Source: Kryptolebias marmoratus (Eukaryota; Chordata; Actinopteri; Cyprinodontiformes; Rivulidae). From it: a stretch of DNA of 64,000 nt. Shown here one piece after another: positions 1-11,439 of the stretch. The stretch spans positions 26,428,718-26,492,717 of the forward strand of contig NC_051433.1 in assembly GCF_001649575.2 (NCBI RefSeq), read 5' to 3'. A program made the translations under genes and the position numbers. Numbering within the stretch: position 1 is the first letter of the stretch; each line of letters opens with the position of its first letter. Below the pieces are notes generated by a model. The model was not told where the DNA came from. It worked only from the letters and a program-made list of their open reading frames with translations, and ran no database searches.

Positions 1-430
1 ATATCAGCTCGTTTATTTTTGTTTTTCTTACTACCAACTTTTGAGGAAAGGCCTTTTAAAAATTTTTGTTTGGTCTTGTAATGCAGACTCAAGTTTGAAA
101 TCTTGATCTTTTTTATTGGCAAATAAGGCACACTGGTCTTGTGCTGGTCAGAGGGAGAATGAATATGAATTGTTCAGTCCATTCCGATTTAAAAGGCCAA
201 TTTTCGCTGTCCACCTTTTCTTTTACCTTAGACCGTGCCACTTTTTACCCAATCTAAGAGTGGATCACTGCAAAAAGAAAAACATTTTCTGATATTTAGG
301 TTTCATTCTTGCTGCAGCAGTGAACTCTCTGCGACCCAGTAACAGACTATCAGTTCATTAACCTGTGCTAGCCAAACCTGTTGTTGTGAAGGCACACAAT
401 CTTTGAAAAGCACAATTTAAGTGGACAAAT
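1..430. other. No gene recognised
   Basis: This is AT-rich sequence with no recognisable coding block or repeat. The far right part may be the decayed upstream portion of the retrovirus-like pol that becomes readable from about 430. Confidence 0.4.
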
Positions 431-1760
431 GAAGCAAAAGTAGCTTTCGAGACATTCAAATGAGACATGCAAACTGTATCATGTCTAGCAATGTCAGACT
501 ACACAAAACCATTTTTTATGTACGTAGCATTGACACAACATGTAGGCTATAGTGATGTCAGTGGGAACAAACAATTGCTTACTACAATACAAAACTTAAC
601 AATATTGTTCAAGGATGGCCCTCTTGTTATTAAGGTTTGGCTGCATTGCATTATGCATATGAAAAGGCCTCTATGACAACAATCAGATATTTAGTTGTGA
701 TTTACAACAAAACTCAGCTAATATTGTTCCTTTTGAGTTTGAAGGTTGTGTAGCTAAAGCAGCCAGGTACACTAAAATAAGACCAGATTTAGAGTCTACT
801 CCATTGGAAAATGTAGATGTCACATCATTTGTAGACAGATCATGTTTTAGAGATCCATTCATCCATTTTCTTTAACCACTTTTCCATTCTGGGTCAAGGG
901 GAGCTGGTGCCTATCTCCAGTCACCTGTGTGTGAGGCGGGGGACACCCTGGACAGGTTGCAAGTCCATCGCGGGGCCACATGGAGACAAACAACCATTCT
1001 CACTCTCTAGGGACAATTTAAGAGTTACCAATTAACCTAACATGCATGTTCTTGGTCTGTTGGAGGAAACCGGAGGGACCAGAGTAAACCCACGTGTGCA
1101 CAGGGAGAACATGCAGACGCCACCCAGAAAGGCCCCAGGCCTAAATGTGATCCTGCAACCTTTTTGCTGGGAGGTGACAGCTCTAACCACTGCACCACTG
1201 TGCCACCCTGTTTTGGAGATCATAAAGGAAATTATGCAACCTTTGCTGTTGTAACAAAAGTAAATTATGGATTTTAAAAAAAGGCGAAAAATTTGATCAA
1301 CCTTGTTCTGCACAACTGGCTGAACTAAGAAGCCTTAAAAAATCTTATAAATTAGCTGAAGGTAAAGTAGCTAACATCTACATTAATTCTGCCTATGTAT
1401 TCATGGTGTTTGACTGAATGTAGCATCTGTATTGCTATCGTCAACATTGATATCAACATTGAAGTTTGAAGCGAGGTCCTAAATAAATCAAATCAACAAT
1501 GCTATTGGTCACCATATCTGAGAGCCATGGTTGATAAAGTGTGACATTTGTGCTCAAAACAATGTCAGAAAAGACAAAAAATCACCAGTCGGAAACATTG
1601 CAGTTCTAGAAGGTCCATTTAAATATCTATCTATTGACTATGTTGACAAGCTTAAGTATGGACAAGGCTGTGAGGGACCAAACTCAAACAAGGACAAAAA
1701 ATTGTTCAAAGTAGAAAAAGGTTTCCAGTTTAATTCTTCAAAATTCATCAGCAACGTATA
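430..1760 (+). pseudogene. Decayed retrovirus-like pol remnant (RT end, RNase H, integrase start)
   Basis: Broken plus-strand fragments resemble the pol gene of a fish endogenous retrovirus. Around 440-600 the translation resembles the connection between reverse transcriptase and RNase H (a stretch around LAMSDYTKPFFMYV). Around 770-854 and again from 1209 it resembles the start of RNase H, with FVDRSCF where retroviral RNase H usually has FVDGSC. At 1531-1660 a Cys-x2-Cys pair followed by VGNIAVLEGPFKYLSIDYVD resembles the integrase zinc finger running into the core. Stops and frameshifts interrupt all parts and a SINE sits inside the RNase H portion, so it is inactive. No LTRs or env were seen. 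The retroviral affinity is from family resemblance; a Ty3/gypsy-like source is less likely. Confidence 0.6.
855..1208 (-). repeat. tRNA-derived SINE
   Basis: On the minus strand the element begins with a tRNA-like head (GGTGGCACAGTGGTGCAGTG) containing an A-box-like and a B-box-like segment. It then has the body common to teleost SINEs (cues for catgcatgtt and ttaattggta) and ends in CCATTTTCT/ATGGATG-type sequence. It is flanked by a 12-bp near-perfect target duplication (843-854 and 1209-1220, one mismatch), which marks its edges inside the retroviral RNase H remnant. Confidence 0.75.
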
Positions 1761-2091
1761 AAGGTTTAAATCAAGAATAAATCAAAGGTTAAGTAACGAA
1801 TTTGGATCCAAATTAACTGAGGTCAACTGAACTCTAACTGAACACAAACAAACTGACCTCTCAAACAAAGAACAAAGGCTGCTTAAATAGGGGTGGAGTA
1901 ATCCAAATCTACCACCTGAGGGAGGTCTGACCAAACAAAAGAACAAATAAATACAAAATTAACTAAAACATTCTATAAACAAATAAAGCAAACTAACTTT
2001 AACTTAGAACAACAACAAGTGAATATTTTAAGTGACAAATTAAATAATAATTATCTTGGCGTCTCCCCTTCCGTCTTTCAGTAATTTGTAG
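1761..2091. other. No gene recognised
   Basis: AT-rich sequence lying between the retroviral remnant and the next LINE. Nothing is recognised in it. Confidence 0.4.
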
Positions 2092-3170
2092 ATGGTTTGC
2101 CCAAGGTTCCTCCACCAGCTGATTCACTATGTGGTGGTAGGAGCATCCACCACAAAGGCAAATGTTACATCGTGGTTTTCAATGGCAGATTTAGCTGATG
2201 GGTTGAAGCAACTCCATCGGAAATGTGTTCTAACAATGGTCCCACATTTGTTCCAAATTTTTTGTAAAGCCATTCTGCGACTGCACTTGGAAGCTGTTGA
2301 TGATTCACAAAGCCAAAGAACTGTAGAATGTGTAAATGATAGCACTCATCTTAGCACCAGAAACCCAATGTGGAAGAGGAGAGTGAGGAACTATCATGAA
2401 AAGATAGGCCCCTACATGGCATGTACCACCCAGCAGATTGAGGAAGTGGCTGATATCAACAAATCCTACCTGTGGCTAGAAAGGGCTGGACTGAAGGAGA
2501 TTGAAGGACATCACAGAGGCACTAATCATGACAGTACAAGAGCAATAGAGGCCGGGGTCTATCATACCAGGCAGAACCCAAGATGCAGGCTGTGCAAAGA
2601 TACCCCTGAGACAGTCCAGCACATAACAGAGGGATGTAAGATGAAGGCAGGGAAAGCATACATGGAACGCCATAACCAAGTGGCTGGAATAGTGTACAGG
2701 AACATCTGTACCTAGTATTGAGTGAAGAATGGAGGGCCAAGATACTCTAGGACTTCCAGATCCAGACTGACAAACACAGAATGGCTAACTGACTGGACAT
2801 GGTGGTGGTCAATAAGATACAGAAGAAATCAGTGGTAATAGATGTAGCAATCCCAAGTGACTGAAACATCAGGAATAAGGAACACAGGAATTTCAAAAAA
2901 TACCAAGGGCTGAAAGAGGAACTAGAGAAGATTTGGAGAGTCAAGGCCTCAGTGGTACCAATGGTCATCGGAGCACTTGGTGCTGTCACTGCCAAACTGT
3001 GGCTCCAACAGATCCCAGGAACAACTTCAGAAATCTCTGTCCAGACATGAAGAGCTCATAATGATTGGGAAAATGTTGACAAAACACACCAGGACTTCTC
3101 AAAGACGTTGTCCCAATGAGCATCCACTCTTAATGAGGCATTATGCCTCTCTTTTTGAGGCATAAATATA
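2092..3170 (+). pseudogene. Non-LTR retrotransposon C-terminal remnant (CCHC finger plus restriction-like endonuclease)
   Basis: From about 2350 the translation matches the end of an R2/R4-type LINE protein. It includes GVYHTRQNPRCRLC, then a His and Cys (HITEGC) that complete a CCHC finger, then KAYMERHNQVAG. After a frameshift and stops, 2750-3050 shows VVIDVAIPSD and further conserved blocks (MVIGALGAVT, QQIPGTTSEISVQ). These fit the restriction-like endonuclease that follows the finger in these elements. The catalytic Pro-Asp appears changed to Leu-Asp, and there are in-frame stops, so it is dead. The 5' part (reverse transcriptase) is not here. The R4/Rex6-like family name is an inference. 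Confidence 0.55.
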
Positions 3171-3239
3171 AAGTTTTACCATGGTAATTGTGTTAAGGAG
3201 GAAAATGTCACATGTCTGAGCATATCTAATGTACTATGG

Positions 3240-3640
3240 CAAGCTGTTTCAGAGCCTAGGGGCAGCAACCTCAAAGGCTTGGTCTCCTCTGTTCTTCAGC
3301 CTTGTTTTGGGGGCCTTTAGCAGTAGCTGATTTTCTGACCTAAGTATCCTGGCTGGAATAAAAAAGTGCAGCAGGTCAAGAAGATTTTTCCACGCCAGCC
3401 TAGCAAGAGATTTTTGAATCAGCCTCCACATTGCACTGGAAGACAGTGAAATAAGGGCAGTATGGGTGATTTGTCGTCATACAGTGAGAAAACAGGCTGC
3501 AGGATTCTGCACTAACTGCAGACAATGTATTAGTGACTGACCAATACTAAAAGATAATCAATTGCAGTAATCCTGGGATGAGGCAATAAAAACATGGATC
3601 ACTCTCACTTCAGAGTGATCTGAGAGGGAGATAACCTTTG
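3240..3640. repeat. Dispersed teleost repeat fragment
   Basis: Noncoding sequence of the type found many times in fish genomes, with landmarks such as gcagcaacctcaaaggct, ctgcaggattctgcac and gcagtaatcctgggatgagg. Related fragments lie at 6131-6548 and 62100-62400 in this window. I infer it is a LINE 3' region or a nonautonomous derivative. It abuts the L1 copy on its right. Confidence 0.5.
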
Positions 3641-5940
3641 ACCTTAGCTATGAGTCTTAGCTTTGTTCTGTCCTTAGATGCGGAAAAGGCATTTGATAGG
3701 ATTAAGTGGAAGTACTTCTTTAATGTTTTGGAGAGATTCGGAATAGGGGGTGACTTCCTGAAATGGATCAAGATACTTTACAGTTCCCCATCAGCCTGTG
3801 TCTTGACTAATGGTGTTCAATCTCCACCTTTCACAATACATAGGGGAACTCGACAGGGTTGTCCTCTATCCCCGCTTCTGTTTGCTCTTGCGTTGGAGCC
3901 CCTAGCAATGGTTATTAGATCACAACAAAATGTACATGGTGTGATGATTGGCAATAAAGTCCATAAAATAGCATTATACACAGATGATATTCTGTTATTT
4001 GTAACAAAACCTGACATCTCAACACCAGCTATCTTATCCACTATTCACGAGTTTGGTTCTTTCTCAGGTTATAAAATCAATTTTGATAAATCGGAAGCCC
4101 ATGACTTTAGGTATTGCTACTGTTCAGGACCTACCCTCTAGTTGTTCCCTGAGATGCTCCCAACATGGCTTTACTTACCTTGGAATTAGTGTGTCCCCTA
4201 ACTTGTCAGAGCTATGGAAGCTTAATTTCTCTCCAACAGTTAGGAAAATAAAGAGTGACTTAGAAAGGTGGCATGACCTTCCCTTATCATTTATGGGGCA
4301 TATAAGTCTAATTAAAATGAACATTTTCCCTTGGCTTCTATATCCCCTCCAAATATTACCCTTTTGGCTATCCAAAAAAGTTACTATGGATATAGAGAGC
4401 ATTTTCCAAATTCATTTGGCATGGCAAGAAACCGCAACAGAAAATCAAAGCTTTACAGCTCCCTGTTGACAGAGGTGGTTTAGCTTTACCAAACATTTGT
4501 TATTATAATTGGGCTTGCCATGCTCGTTTTCTGTGGGAGTGGTTACATGCTCATCTTAACTCGAACTCTTGCCTTGATTTGTGGGCCTCTCAGCCTGCTT
4601 CTTTATGGAGCCTCGCCACCGGAGATAGGAAGAAGCTATCAAGAGACATTAAGCATAATCCAATTATCTACAACACAATTAGAGTGTGGCAGAGAATTTG
4701 GAACCTCACAGGAGGTGGGCTCTGCTCTTCACTCCTGACACCTCTTACAAGAAACCAGGACTTTGTCCCAGGCCTTGAGCCCAACATCTTTGACCTGTGG
4801 CATAGCAGAGGAGTGAGAGTGATTGGAGATATGTTTACAGAGAATGTGCTCATGACATTTCAACAATTGCAGTCAAAATTTGGTATTCCTAAAGAACACT
4901 TTTTTGGCTTTCTCCAAATTCGCCATTTCATTAGTTATCTGAGGCTCTCTCATTCTGGCTTGTGCTTTACTCTATCACCGCAGGCGGCGCCGGGGACATT
5001 GCGCGGAAATGGGAGCGAGACCTTGACACAGTATACATTGAGGATGACTGGCAAGAAGCCATTAATGCAGTTAACTCAACCTTTATCTGTAATACGCTCA
5101 GGGAGACACAGTATAAAATACTACATCGTCTACATATGACACCTTATATACTGAATAAGATGGATCGCCAGACCTCTCCCTTATGCAATAAATGTGGAAG
5201 AGAGGTTGGAACGTATTACCATTATTTCTGGCAATGCAAACTGATCAAAAGATTCTGGGGTACAATTTCTATAGAGCTGAGTGACATGTTTAATGTAAAG
5301 ATCAGCCGTGACCCAGGTCTATTTCTTCTTGGCCTCCCTTCAAAATCAGTCATTCTGACACAATCGCACTTCAAACTTCTACTTCTACTTTTGGGTAGAA
5401 AATGCATTTTAGTTAATTGGATTAAGGATAAACCACCAACTATCACACAATGGTATAGAGAGGTATTTAGGGTCCTCCCTCATGAAAGGATTAGTGCAGT
5501 TCTTAAGGGTAATGAAAAACATTTCATGGATATGTGGTCTTCTGTGCTTAACTATTTACCTAAAGAGTTGACACAACTTGTGATGAGAGGTCAGAATCCT
5601 ATAAAGTGGAAGATCTCACCAGGTCTTCACTAAAGAACGCCCTCCTTTTGTATCACTATGCATCTTTCTTTTTCTTTCTTTTATCACCCGGCTAGGTATG
5701 ATTGGGTTGATGTCAGGCCCTAAATATGCTTGCCCACCATTGAAGACGTGATTTGACATGAATGCGACATTGTACGGCGGCTTCCTTTTTTTTTTTTTGT
5801 TGTGTTTGTTCCTTTTGTTGTTTCTCTTCCTCTTCACATGCTCATATAAGCTGATAGACAGTACAGTGTACAATTTTCTATTTTCTCTGTTTGTGAAGAC
5901 AAAAAACTAATAAAAAAATGTCTAAAAAAACAAAACACCA
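3640..5940 (+). mobile_element. 5'-truncated L1-type LINE, ORF2 remnant
   Basis: The plus strand encodes the second half of an L1/Tx1-type ORF2. Reverse transcriptase motifs are LDAEKAFDRIKW (3670), GTRQGCPLSPLLFALALE (3845) and LYTDDILLF (3975), where the usual YADD reads YTDD. They are followed by the thumb region (YLGISVSP, DLERWHDLPLSFMGHISLIK) and the Cys-rich tail (SPLCNKCGREVGTYYHYFWQC, 5180). The frame shifts near 4130, 4480 and 4960, so it is not functional. The coding part ends at 5631 and an A-rich 3' end with AATAAA follows to about 5940. Endonuclease and ORF1 are absent, as is typical of truncated insertions. Confidence 0.85.
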
Positions 5941-6130
5941 AAACAGAGAGTCTTGATTCTCCTCAATTCGTGTATGGTTCGTTCTTTGGTTTTTTCGTTT
6001 CAAAATAAAATTGCAAAAACAAAATAAGTATGTGTTTTTTTTGTTTTTTCGTTTTTAAAACAAAATTAGAAAAACGGCAATTGCAAAAATAAAAAAGGGG
6101 TATGTTTTATGGTTTTTTAAACTGCAATGG
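5941..6130. repeat. T/A-rich low-complexity sequence
   Basis: Runs of T and A (ttttttttgttttttcg and aaaacaaaattgcaaaaac) follow the L1 tail, with locally complementary tracts. No coding content is seen. Confidence 0.5.
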
Positions 6131-6548
6131 TGAATAATAATAATAATCAATTTAATTTATAATGCACTTTTCATTAATAAAAATCTCAAAGTGCTACATG
6201 GTACATCTAAATACATAAAATCAACAATTAAAAACGATAAAAAGACTGTCATTTAAAAGTGGAGTAGGCTTGTCTAAAAAGGAAAGTTTTCAAGCCAGTT
6301 TTAAAATCGGACAATGGCTGCGGGGCTCTCAAATAGTCCGGGAGAGAGTTCCATAGATGAGGAGCAGCCACAGCAAATGCTCGATCACCCATAGTCCTTA
6401 GTCTTGAACGAGGAAGGTGGAGAAGATTGCAGGCTTGGGATCGTAGGGGTCTAGAAGTTGAATGTGAAGTAAGGAGGTCCTTCAGATAATCCGGTGAGGT
6501 TCCATATAGACAATGATGGGTGATAAGTGCAATTTTATACTGAATCCT
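6131..6548. repeat. Dispersed teleost repeat fragment running into a gap
   Basis: Starts with (aat)n and continues with repeat landmarks such as aaatctcaaagtgctacatgg, gttccatagatgaggagcag and gatgggtgataagtg. It resembles the fragment at 3240-3640. The right end is lost in the N run. Confidence 0.5.
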
Positions 6549-7192
6549 NNNNNNNNNNNNNNNNNNNNNNNNNNNNNNNNNNNNNNNNNNNNNNNNNNNN
6601 NNNNNNNNNNNNNNNNNNNNNNNNNNNNNNNNNNNNNNNNNNNNNNNNNNNNNNNNNNNNNNNNNNNNNNNNNNNNNNNNNNNNNNNNNNNNNNNNNNNN
6701 NNNNNNNNNNNNNNNNNNNNNNNNNNNNNNNNNNNNNNNNNNNNNNNNNNNNNNNNNNNNNNNNNNNNNNNNNNNNNNNNNNNNNNNNNNNNNNNNNNNN
6801 NNNNNNNNNNNNNNNNNNNNNNNNNNNNNNNNNNNNNNNNNNNNNNNNNNNNNNNNNNNNNNNNNNNNNNNNNNNNNNNNNNNNNNNNNNNNNNNNNNNN
6901 NNNNNNNNNNNNNNNNNNNNNNNNNNNNNNNNNNNNNNNNNNNNNNNNNNNNNNNNNNNNNNNNNNNNNNNNNNNNNNNNNNNNNNNNNNNNNNNNNNNN
7001 NNNNNNNNNNNNNNNNNNNNNNNNNNNNNNNNNNNNNNNNNNNNNNNNNNNNNNNNNNNNNNNNNNNNNNNNNNNNNNNNNNNNNNNNNNNNNNNNNNNN
7101 NNNNNNNNNNNNNNNNNNNNNNNNNNNNNNNNNNNNNNNNNNNNNNNNNNNNNNNNNNNNNNNNNNNNNNNNNNNNNNNNNNNNNNNNNNNN
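6549..7192. other. Assembly gap (644 N)
   Basis: Unbroken run of N. Apparent reading frames across it are meaningless. Confidence 0.99.
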
Positions 7193-7969
7193 ATATCTAA
7201 GCATGAGCTAAGATAGTCAAAAATAGTAGCTAAACTAAACAGATCTAAACATGACTAAATGTACAGAACTAAACTAAGTGTACAGGAAGATAAAGCTAAA
7301 CTAAACAGTACCGAATTTCTAAATGGTACCTATGGCCCACTAAAACAGCCGATGTAGTAATTACTAAGATAGAGAAAGAGGGAAGGAGGAGGGGGGGAAT
7401 GAGAGAGATGCGACAGCAGAGTATGAGTGTGAGAATGTGTATGTTTGTTTCCATACAGTTGGAGGCGGTGTGATGCATTTGTGTGTGTGTGTGTTTGCAG
7501 AAAAGTCCATGAATCACGTTCACAGATGTTCACAGGCAAGAGGGCAACAAGCTTCTGTTGACATAAATTCCAGGGAGAATTGATAAGACTTTGGCCTTCA
7601 AGGTCACGTCGGGAAGCCAAATGTAGATAATAACAGAGTTGTTTTGGAACAGGCTGACTTTGTTTTGAGTCTGCCATGAAGTCTTTGCTGACCGTAAGAT
7701 CATCACCTCTCAATGAAATGTGTTGATTCCGTCTAAATAAGACAAACGTATCCATTTTTAAAATGGTAGATTCTGAAATGCTAACTGAAAAAGTTATTCT
7801 TCTTCTTGTGGATTTTAATGGCGGTTGGCAAGAAACTGAAGGTGTACATTACCGCCACCTACATACACAGATTAATCTATTACCACAAAGCAATGACTAG
7901 CTTCCTGGAAATGTAGTGGTGTCAAAAGTACAATCTTGATTTTTAAATGTAGTGGAGTGAAAGTTATAT
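7193..7969. other. No gene recognised
   Basis: Contains purine-rich stretches (ggaggagggggggaatgag), a short (gt)n at 7480 and, near 7800-7870, a small fish repeat piece (ttttaatggcggttggca to accgccacctac). No exon-like coding block was found. Confidence 0.4.
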
Positions 7970-8068
7970 GTTCCCCTCCAAAAAATTACTCAAGTAAAGT
8001 AAAGATACTCAAAAAATGTACTTAAGTACAGTAATCAAGTAAATGTACTCTGTTACTGTCCACCACTG
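7970..8068. repeat. hAT-like MITE end
   Basis: The ACTCAAGTAA/GTACTTAAGTA-type sequence ending in ctgtccaccactggg is the common teleost nonautonomous hAT-type terminus. A fuller relative lies at 35112-35590. Confidence 0.45.
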
Positions 8069-8440
8069 GGTGTAGCAGTGTATAACACTGTTGCTTCACA
8101 GCAAGAAGGTGACAGGTTCACCTTCTGCCTGGAACTTTTCTGTGGTGTTTTTATGTTATCCCTGTACATGCTTCATTTTTCTCCGTGTACTCTGGTTTCT
8201 TCCCACAGACTAAAAATATGCATGTTAGGTTAATTGACAACTCTTTTGTCCCTAGGTGTGAGTAAGTGAGAGTGTGAACTGTTGTCTGTCTATTTTTTCT
8301 TTATGTGGTCCTGTGATGGACTTGTGACTTATCCAGGGTGCACCCATTTTTTTGCACAGTGACTGCTGGTGCAGATAGGCACCAGGTCCTTCATGACTCT
8401 GCTCAGAAAAGTGAATAAAGACAATGGATGGATGAGTTTA
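8069..8440 (+). repeat. tRNA-derived SINE
   Basis: Head with a degenerate tRNA-like promoter (agcagtgtataacactgttgc, then ggttcaccttctg). The body has atgcatgttaggttaattga and a conserved 3' part (tgtgatggacttgtgac, gataggcaccagg), ending in caatggatggatga. It is the same family as 855-1208 in the opposite orientation. Confidence 0.65.
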
Positions 8441-9116
8441 GAAGACAAGAGAGACAATCAGTGTGATTATGTCTGAACAAAGTAATCTTATTCTTGTTGT
8501 CAGAGATCTAAATGGTTACTGGTCATCCAGGATTTATCCTTATTGAAGGAGCTGAGTAAAGTCTGAGTACAGTCCTTGCTGTTTGGTTTTAGGTGCAGGT
8601 ATACTCTCAATGCTAATGGATCGCCCAAACTTTCTGTTAAACATTTTACCATTAACAATTGGAGTCAACTCTATCTGTTTGTTAGTGAAATATAAGCAGC
8701 TGATGGGGATAATTTTAATAGAAACAAATACTGTACTTGCACATGTTTAATATGACAAAACAAAAAAAATACAAATAGCAACACAAAAGCAAACCTATTC
8801 AACCCCTGAGTCTGCGCACACACACAGTTGATTTGATGATCAGGTTAACTTCATGAGTGTATCATTAACTCCTGGGACTGCACTTTAAACCATATGACCC
8901 CCCACCCACCTCCCACACACACCTACACACTCAGGTCTGTAAAGTTAATGATTAAATTTTACTCTCAGTCACAAATCAGTGCAGACGAAACCAGACCTGA
9001 GGGTTCAAAGGCCAAACTCTGAGTGACTCTTGATTTCAGGTAAAATACACAAAACTATTTGTTCATCTCCATTCACACGCATATGAACTTGAGTGACATC
9101 CATTCTTAATCCATAC
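8441..9116. other. No gene recognised
   Basis: Unremarkable intergenic sequence with CA-rich patches near 8815-8930. No coding block was seen. Confidence 0.4.
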
Positions 9117-9356
9117 GGTTTAATAAGATGTTGGTGGCCCACCCTTTGCAGCTATAACTGCTTGAACTCTTCTGGGAAGGTTTTCCACGGGTTTAGGAGT
9201 ATTTATGGGAATTTCTTCCAGAAGCTCGTTTGTGAGGTCAGATGCTGATGTTGGATGAGAAGGCCTGGCTCTCAGTCTCCGCTCTAATTCATCCCAAAGG
9301 TGTTCTGTCAGGTTGAAGTCGGGACCCTGTGCAGGCCGGTCAAGTTCTCCACTCAT
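9117..9356 (-). pseudogene. Tc1/mariner transposase C-terminal remnant
   Basis: The minus-strand translation reads like the last 80 residues of a Tc1-family transposase: DRPAQGPDFNLTEHLWDELE in place of the usual DWPAQSPDLNPIEHLWDELE, then RRLRARPSHPTS, and ending AVIAAKGGPPTSY. The third catalytic acidic residue region (the E of EHLWDE) is retained, but the rest of the DDE domain and the inverted terminal repeats are missing. It is a decayed fragment. Confidence 0.75.
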
Positions 9357-9519
9357 CTATGTCTTTATGGACCTTGCTTTGTGCAAATGTGCTTCTGGAC
9401 TAATGGTCAAAAATTCCCATAAACACAATTGACTGCAGGCAATGTGTAGATCTCATGAAGTCACAGAGTTTCTTATTTTATTTTTGTGCCAAATAAATTG
9501 CCTTTTTGGAGGCTTTAGC

Positions 9520-9990
9520 ATACTCAAAAACTCATTAAATGTTGGGAATACTTATAAAGTAAGTGAAAACTTTACTCTTATATAGGTCTTATAAATAGGT
9601 GTGGCAAAATGGTTCAATGGCACCACTTGGTTTGGCATCACAACAATCTAGTTTAAATAAGTGTAAAATTGTGTAAACATATAAATCACAAAGGTGCAAA
9701 ACAAAGGTTTTCGAAGGTATGGCCTAAACCTGATTGGAAGACAGCCATTTTTGATCAAAGACTCCATTTTGGGGTTTTACACTTGTATTTGAGATGTTAG
9801 GTAACAGCTTCAAACTTGGTTAGTATACTACTAAGGCATAGGGAGTTTAAAGTTATTAAAAGCTCAAGTTTAAGCCACAACGTGTGGGCGTGGCTAGACC
9901 ACAACTTTTGCCTTTTTGCCATGAAACACAAATTTAAAACAAAATTGTTAGAACTCCAACTTAAAAACTCAGATCTGCACCAAAACACAA
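9520..9990. repeat. Dispersed repeat family, copy 1
   Basis: Noncoding repeat with landmarks ataggtgtggcaaaatgg, cttcaaacttggttagtata, gtgtgggcgtggctagacc and gccatgaaacacaaattt. Copy 2 at 10658-11030 and partial copy 3 at 13340-13530 lie in the same orientation. Such repeats are common in teleosts. I could not assign it to a transposon class. Confidence 0.6.
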
Positions 9991-10657
9991 TTTTTTTAAT
10001 CTTAGTTTGACTCTTAACACATCTACATGTTACTATTCTGCCATTGCTTTAGCCCCACCCACTAGAATAGGAAGTTACATGTTTTATTTATGACCGCCAT
10101 TCTCTGACCTGAACACATGTGGAGGTTACATGATACTATAAGCTGTGACTTATTGCTGGAAGGTGTGGTCATGGCGGAGTGGCGAATTTCAATGTCTCAC
10201 AATGACACTAATGGTGAGACATTCTAAGTGTGGCATTCACATTTTTCATCCAATTTGCACCAAATTGCAGAATAAATATTTTGTGGCCAGAACTGAACTA
10301 ATGTACATGTGCAAATTATGTGGGCATGGCAAAACAGATAAACAGCTCTTACTCATATATGCCGGCCATTTTGAATCACAGTGTCTATTTTGAATGCTTT
10401 TGTTGTCCTTTCCAGCCCTTACATTTGAACAACCAACCCCTATAAATTTAGGGATTTTTTTTGTGGGTGTGGTTGTGCTTTTGGCCTGGTATTGTCACGC
10501 AGGCTAGAGTGATGCCTAGGTACAAGGATTGTTTATTGCTGTTTGCAGTTTTAATTAGACCCGAGAACCACAGGCCTTGAACTCATAGTGCTTATCATTT
10601 TTCTTATTGATTTTGAACACTGTAGATGATGCAAAGGTCAATTGAAATCATAGTGTT

Positions 10658-11030
10658 TACCATACTCAAAAGTTCATAAAAACATCTTAAAAGTAAGTAA
10701 AAATTTTGATCCAACAAGGGTTTCAAAAATAGGTGTGGCAAAATGGCTCAACAGCAGTACCTATTTTGGCTGCACGACAATCCACTAGAGGTCTGAAATT
10801 GGGTACACATGTAGAACTCATAAAGGCACACACAAAAAAAAGCTCTTGTATAGCCTAAAGCTAACAGGAAGTCGTCCATTTTTAAAAAAAATCGAAGACA
10901 CCATTTTTTAGACTCAGTATACTATTAAGGCATGGGAATTAAAAGTTGTCAAAAGCTTGGATTTTTATCATAGGGTCTGAGTACGGCTAGATCTCAAGCT
11001 GACTTCTCCTTCTGATGTGAAATAAATTTC
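10658..11030. repeat. Dispersed repeat family, copy 2
   Basis: Shares with copy 1 the order atactcaaaa, aaaataggtgtggcaaaatgg, acaggaagtcgtccattttt, gtatactattaaggcatggg and gttgtcaaaagcttgg. It is direct-oriented about 1.1 kb downstream of copy 1. Confidence 0.6.
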
Positions 11031-11439
11031 AAGAAATGGATCATTCTGATAGGCTTGGTTCTGAACAGGACTGTGGCATGTTGAGACATCCAACAGGGAA
11101 ACCAAATGGAACAATGCCCATACCAGGAAGTACTCATGGTGATCTGCATATCAAAAACAGGTAAGAATTACTTAATTCTTCTTTAAAAACACAGATTAGT
11201 ATCAGAACTGATAGGTTTAGTGGCTGGCATGTCACAGATTAATGACAATCGGACCAACAAAGTAAGTAGATTCATCTCCACCTTACAAAGCCCAGGTAAT
11301 AATCTGCTCAATTAGTATCAGCTAAGCGGAAGCTGTCATGAAAGGCAGCCCCACCCGACACAGAAACTCAGCTCACCTGCAGAGAAAAAGTTTAAGGGAA
11401 CCAGAATGCTAACGATACCACCTCCTCAAAGGTCAACCC

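Noticed and set aside
6482..7216. Long open frames across the N run (also at 38108-38455 and 51808-52581)
   Set aside because: They consist of undetermined bases. Only the Rex3 flanks at 51.9-52.8 kb have real coding content.
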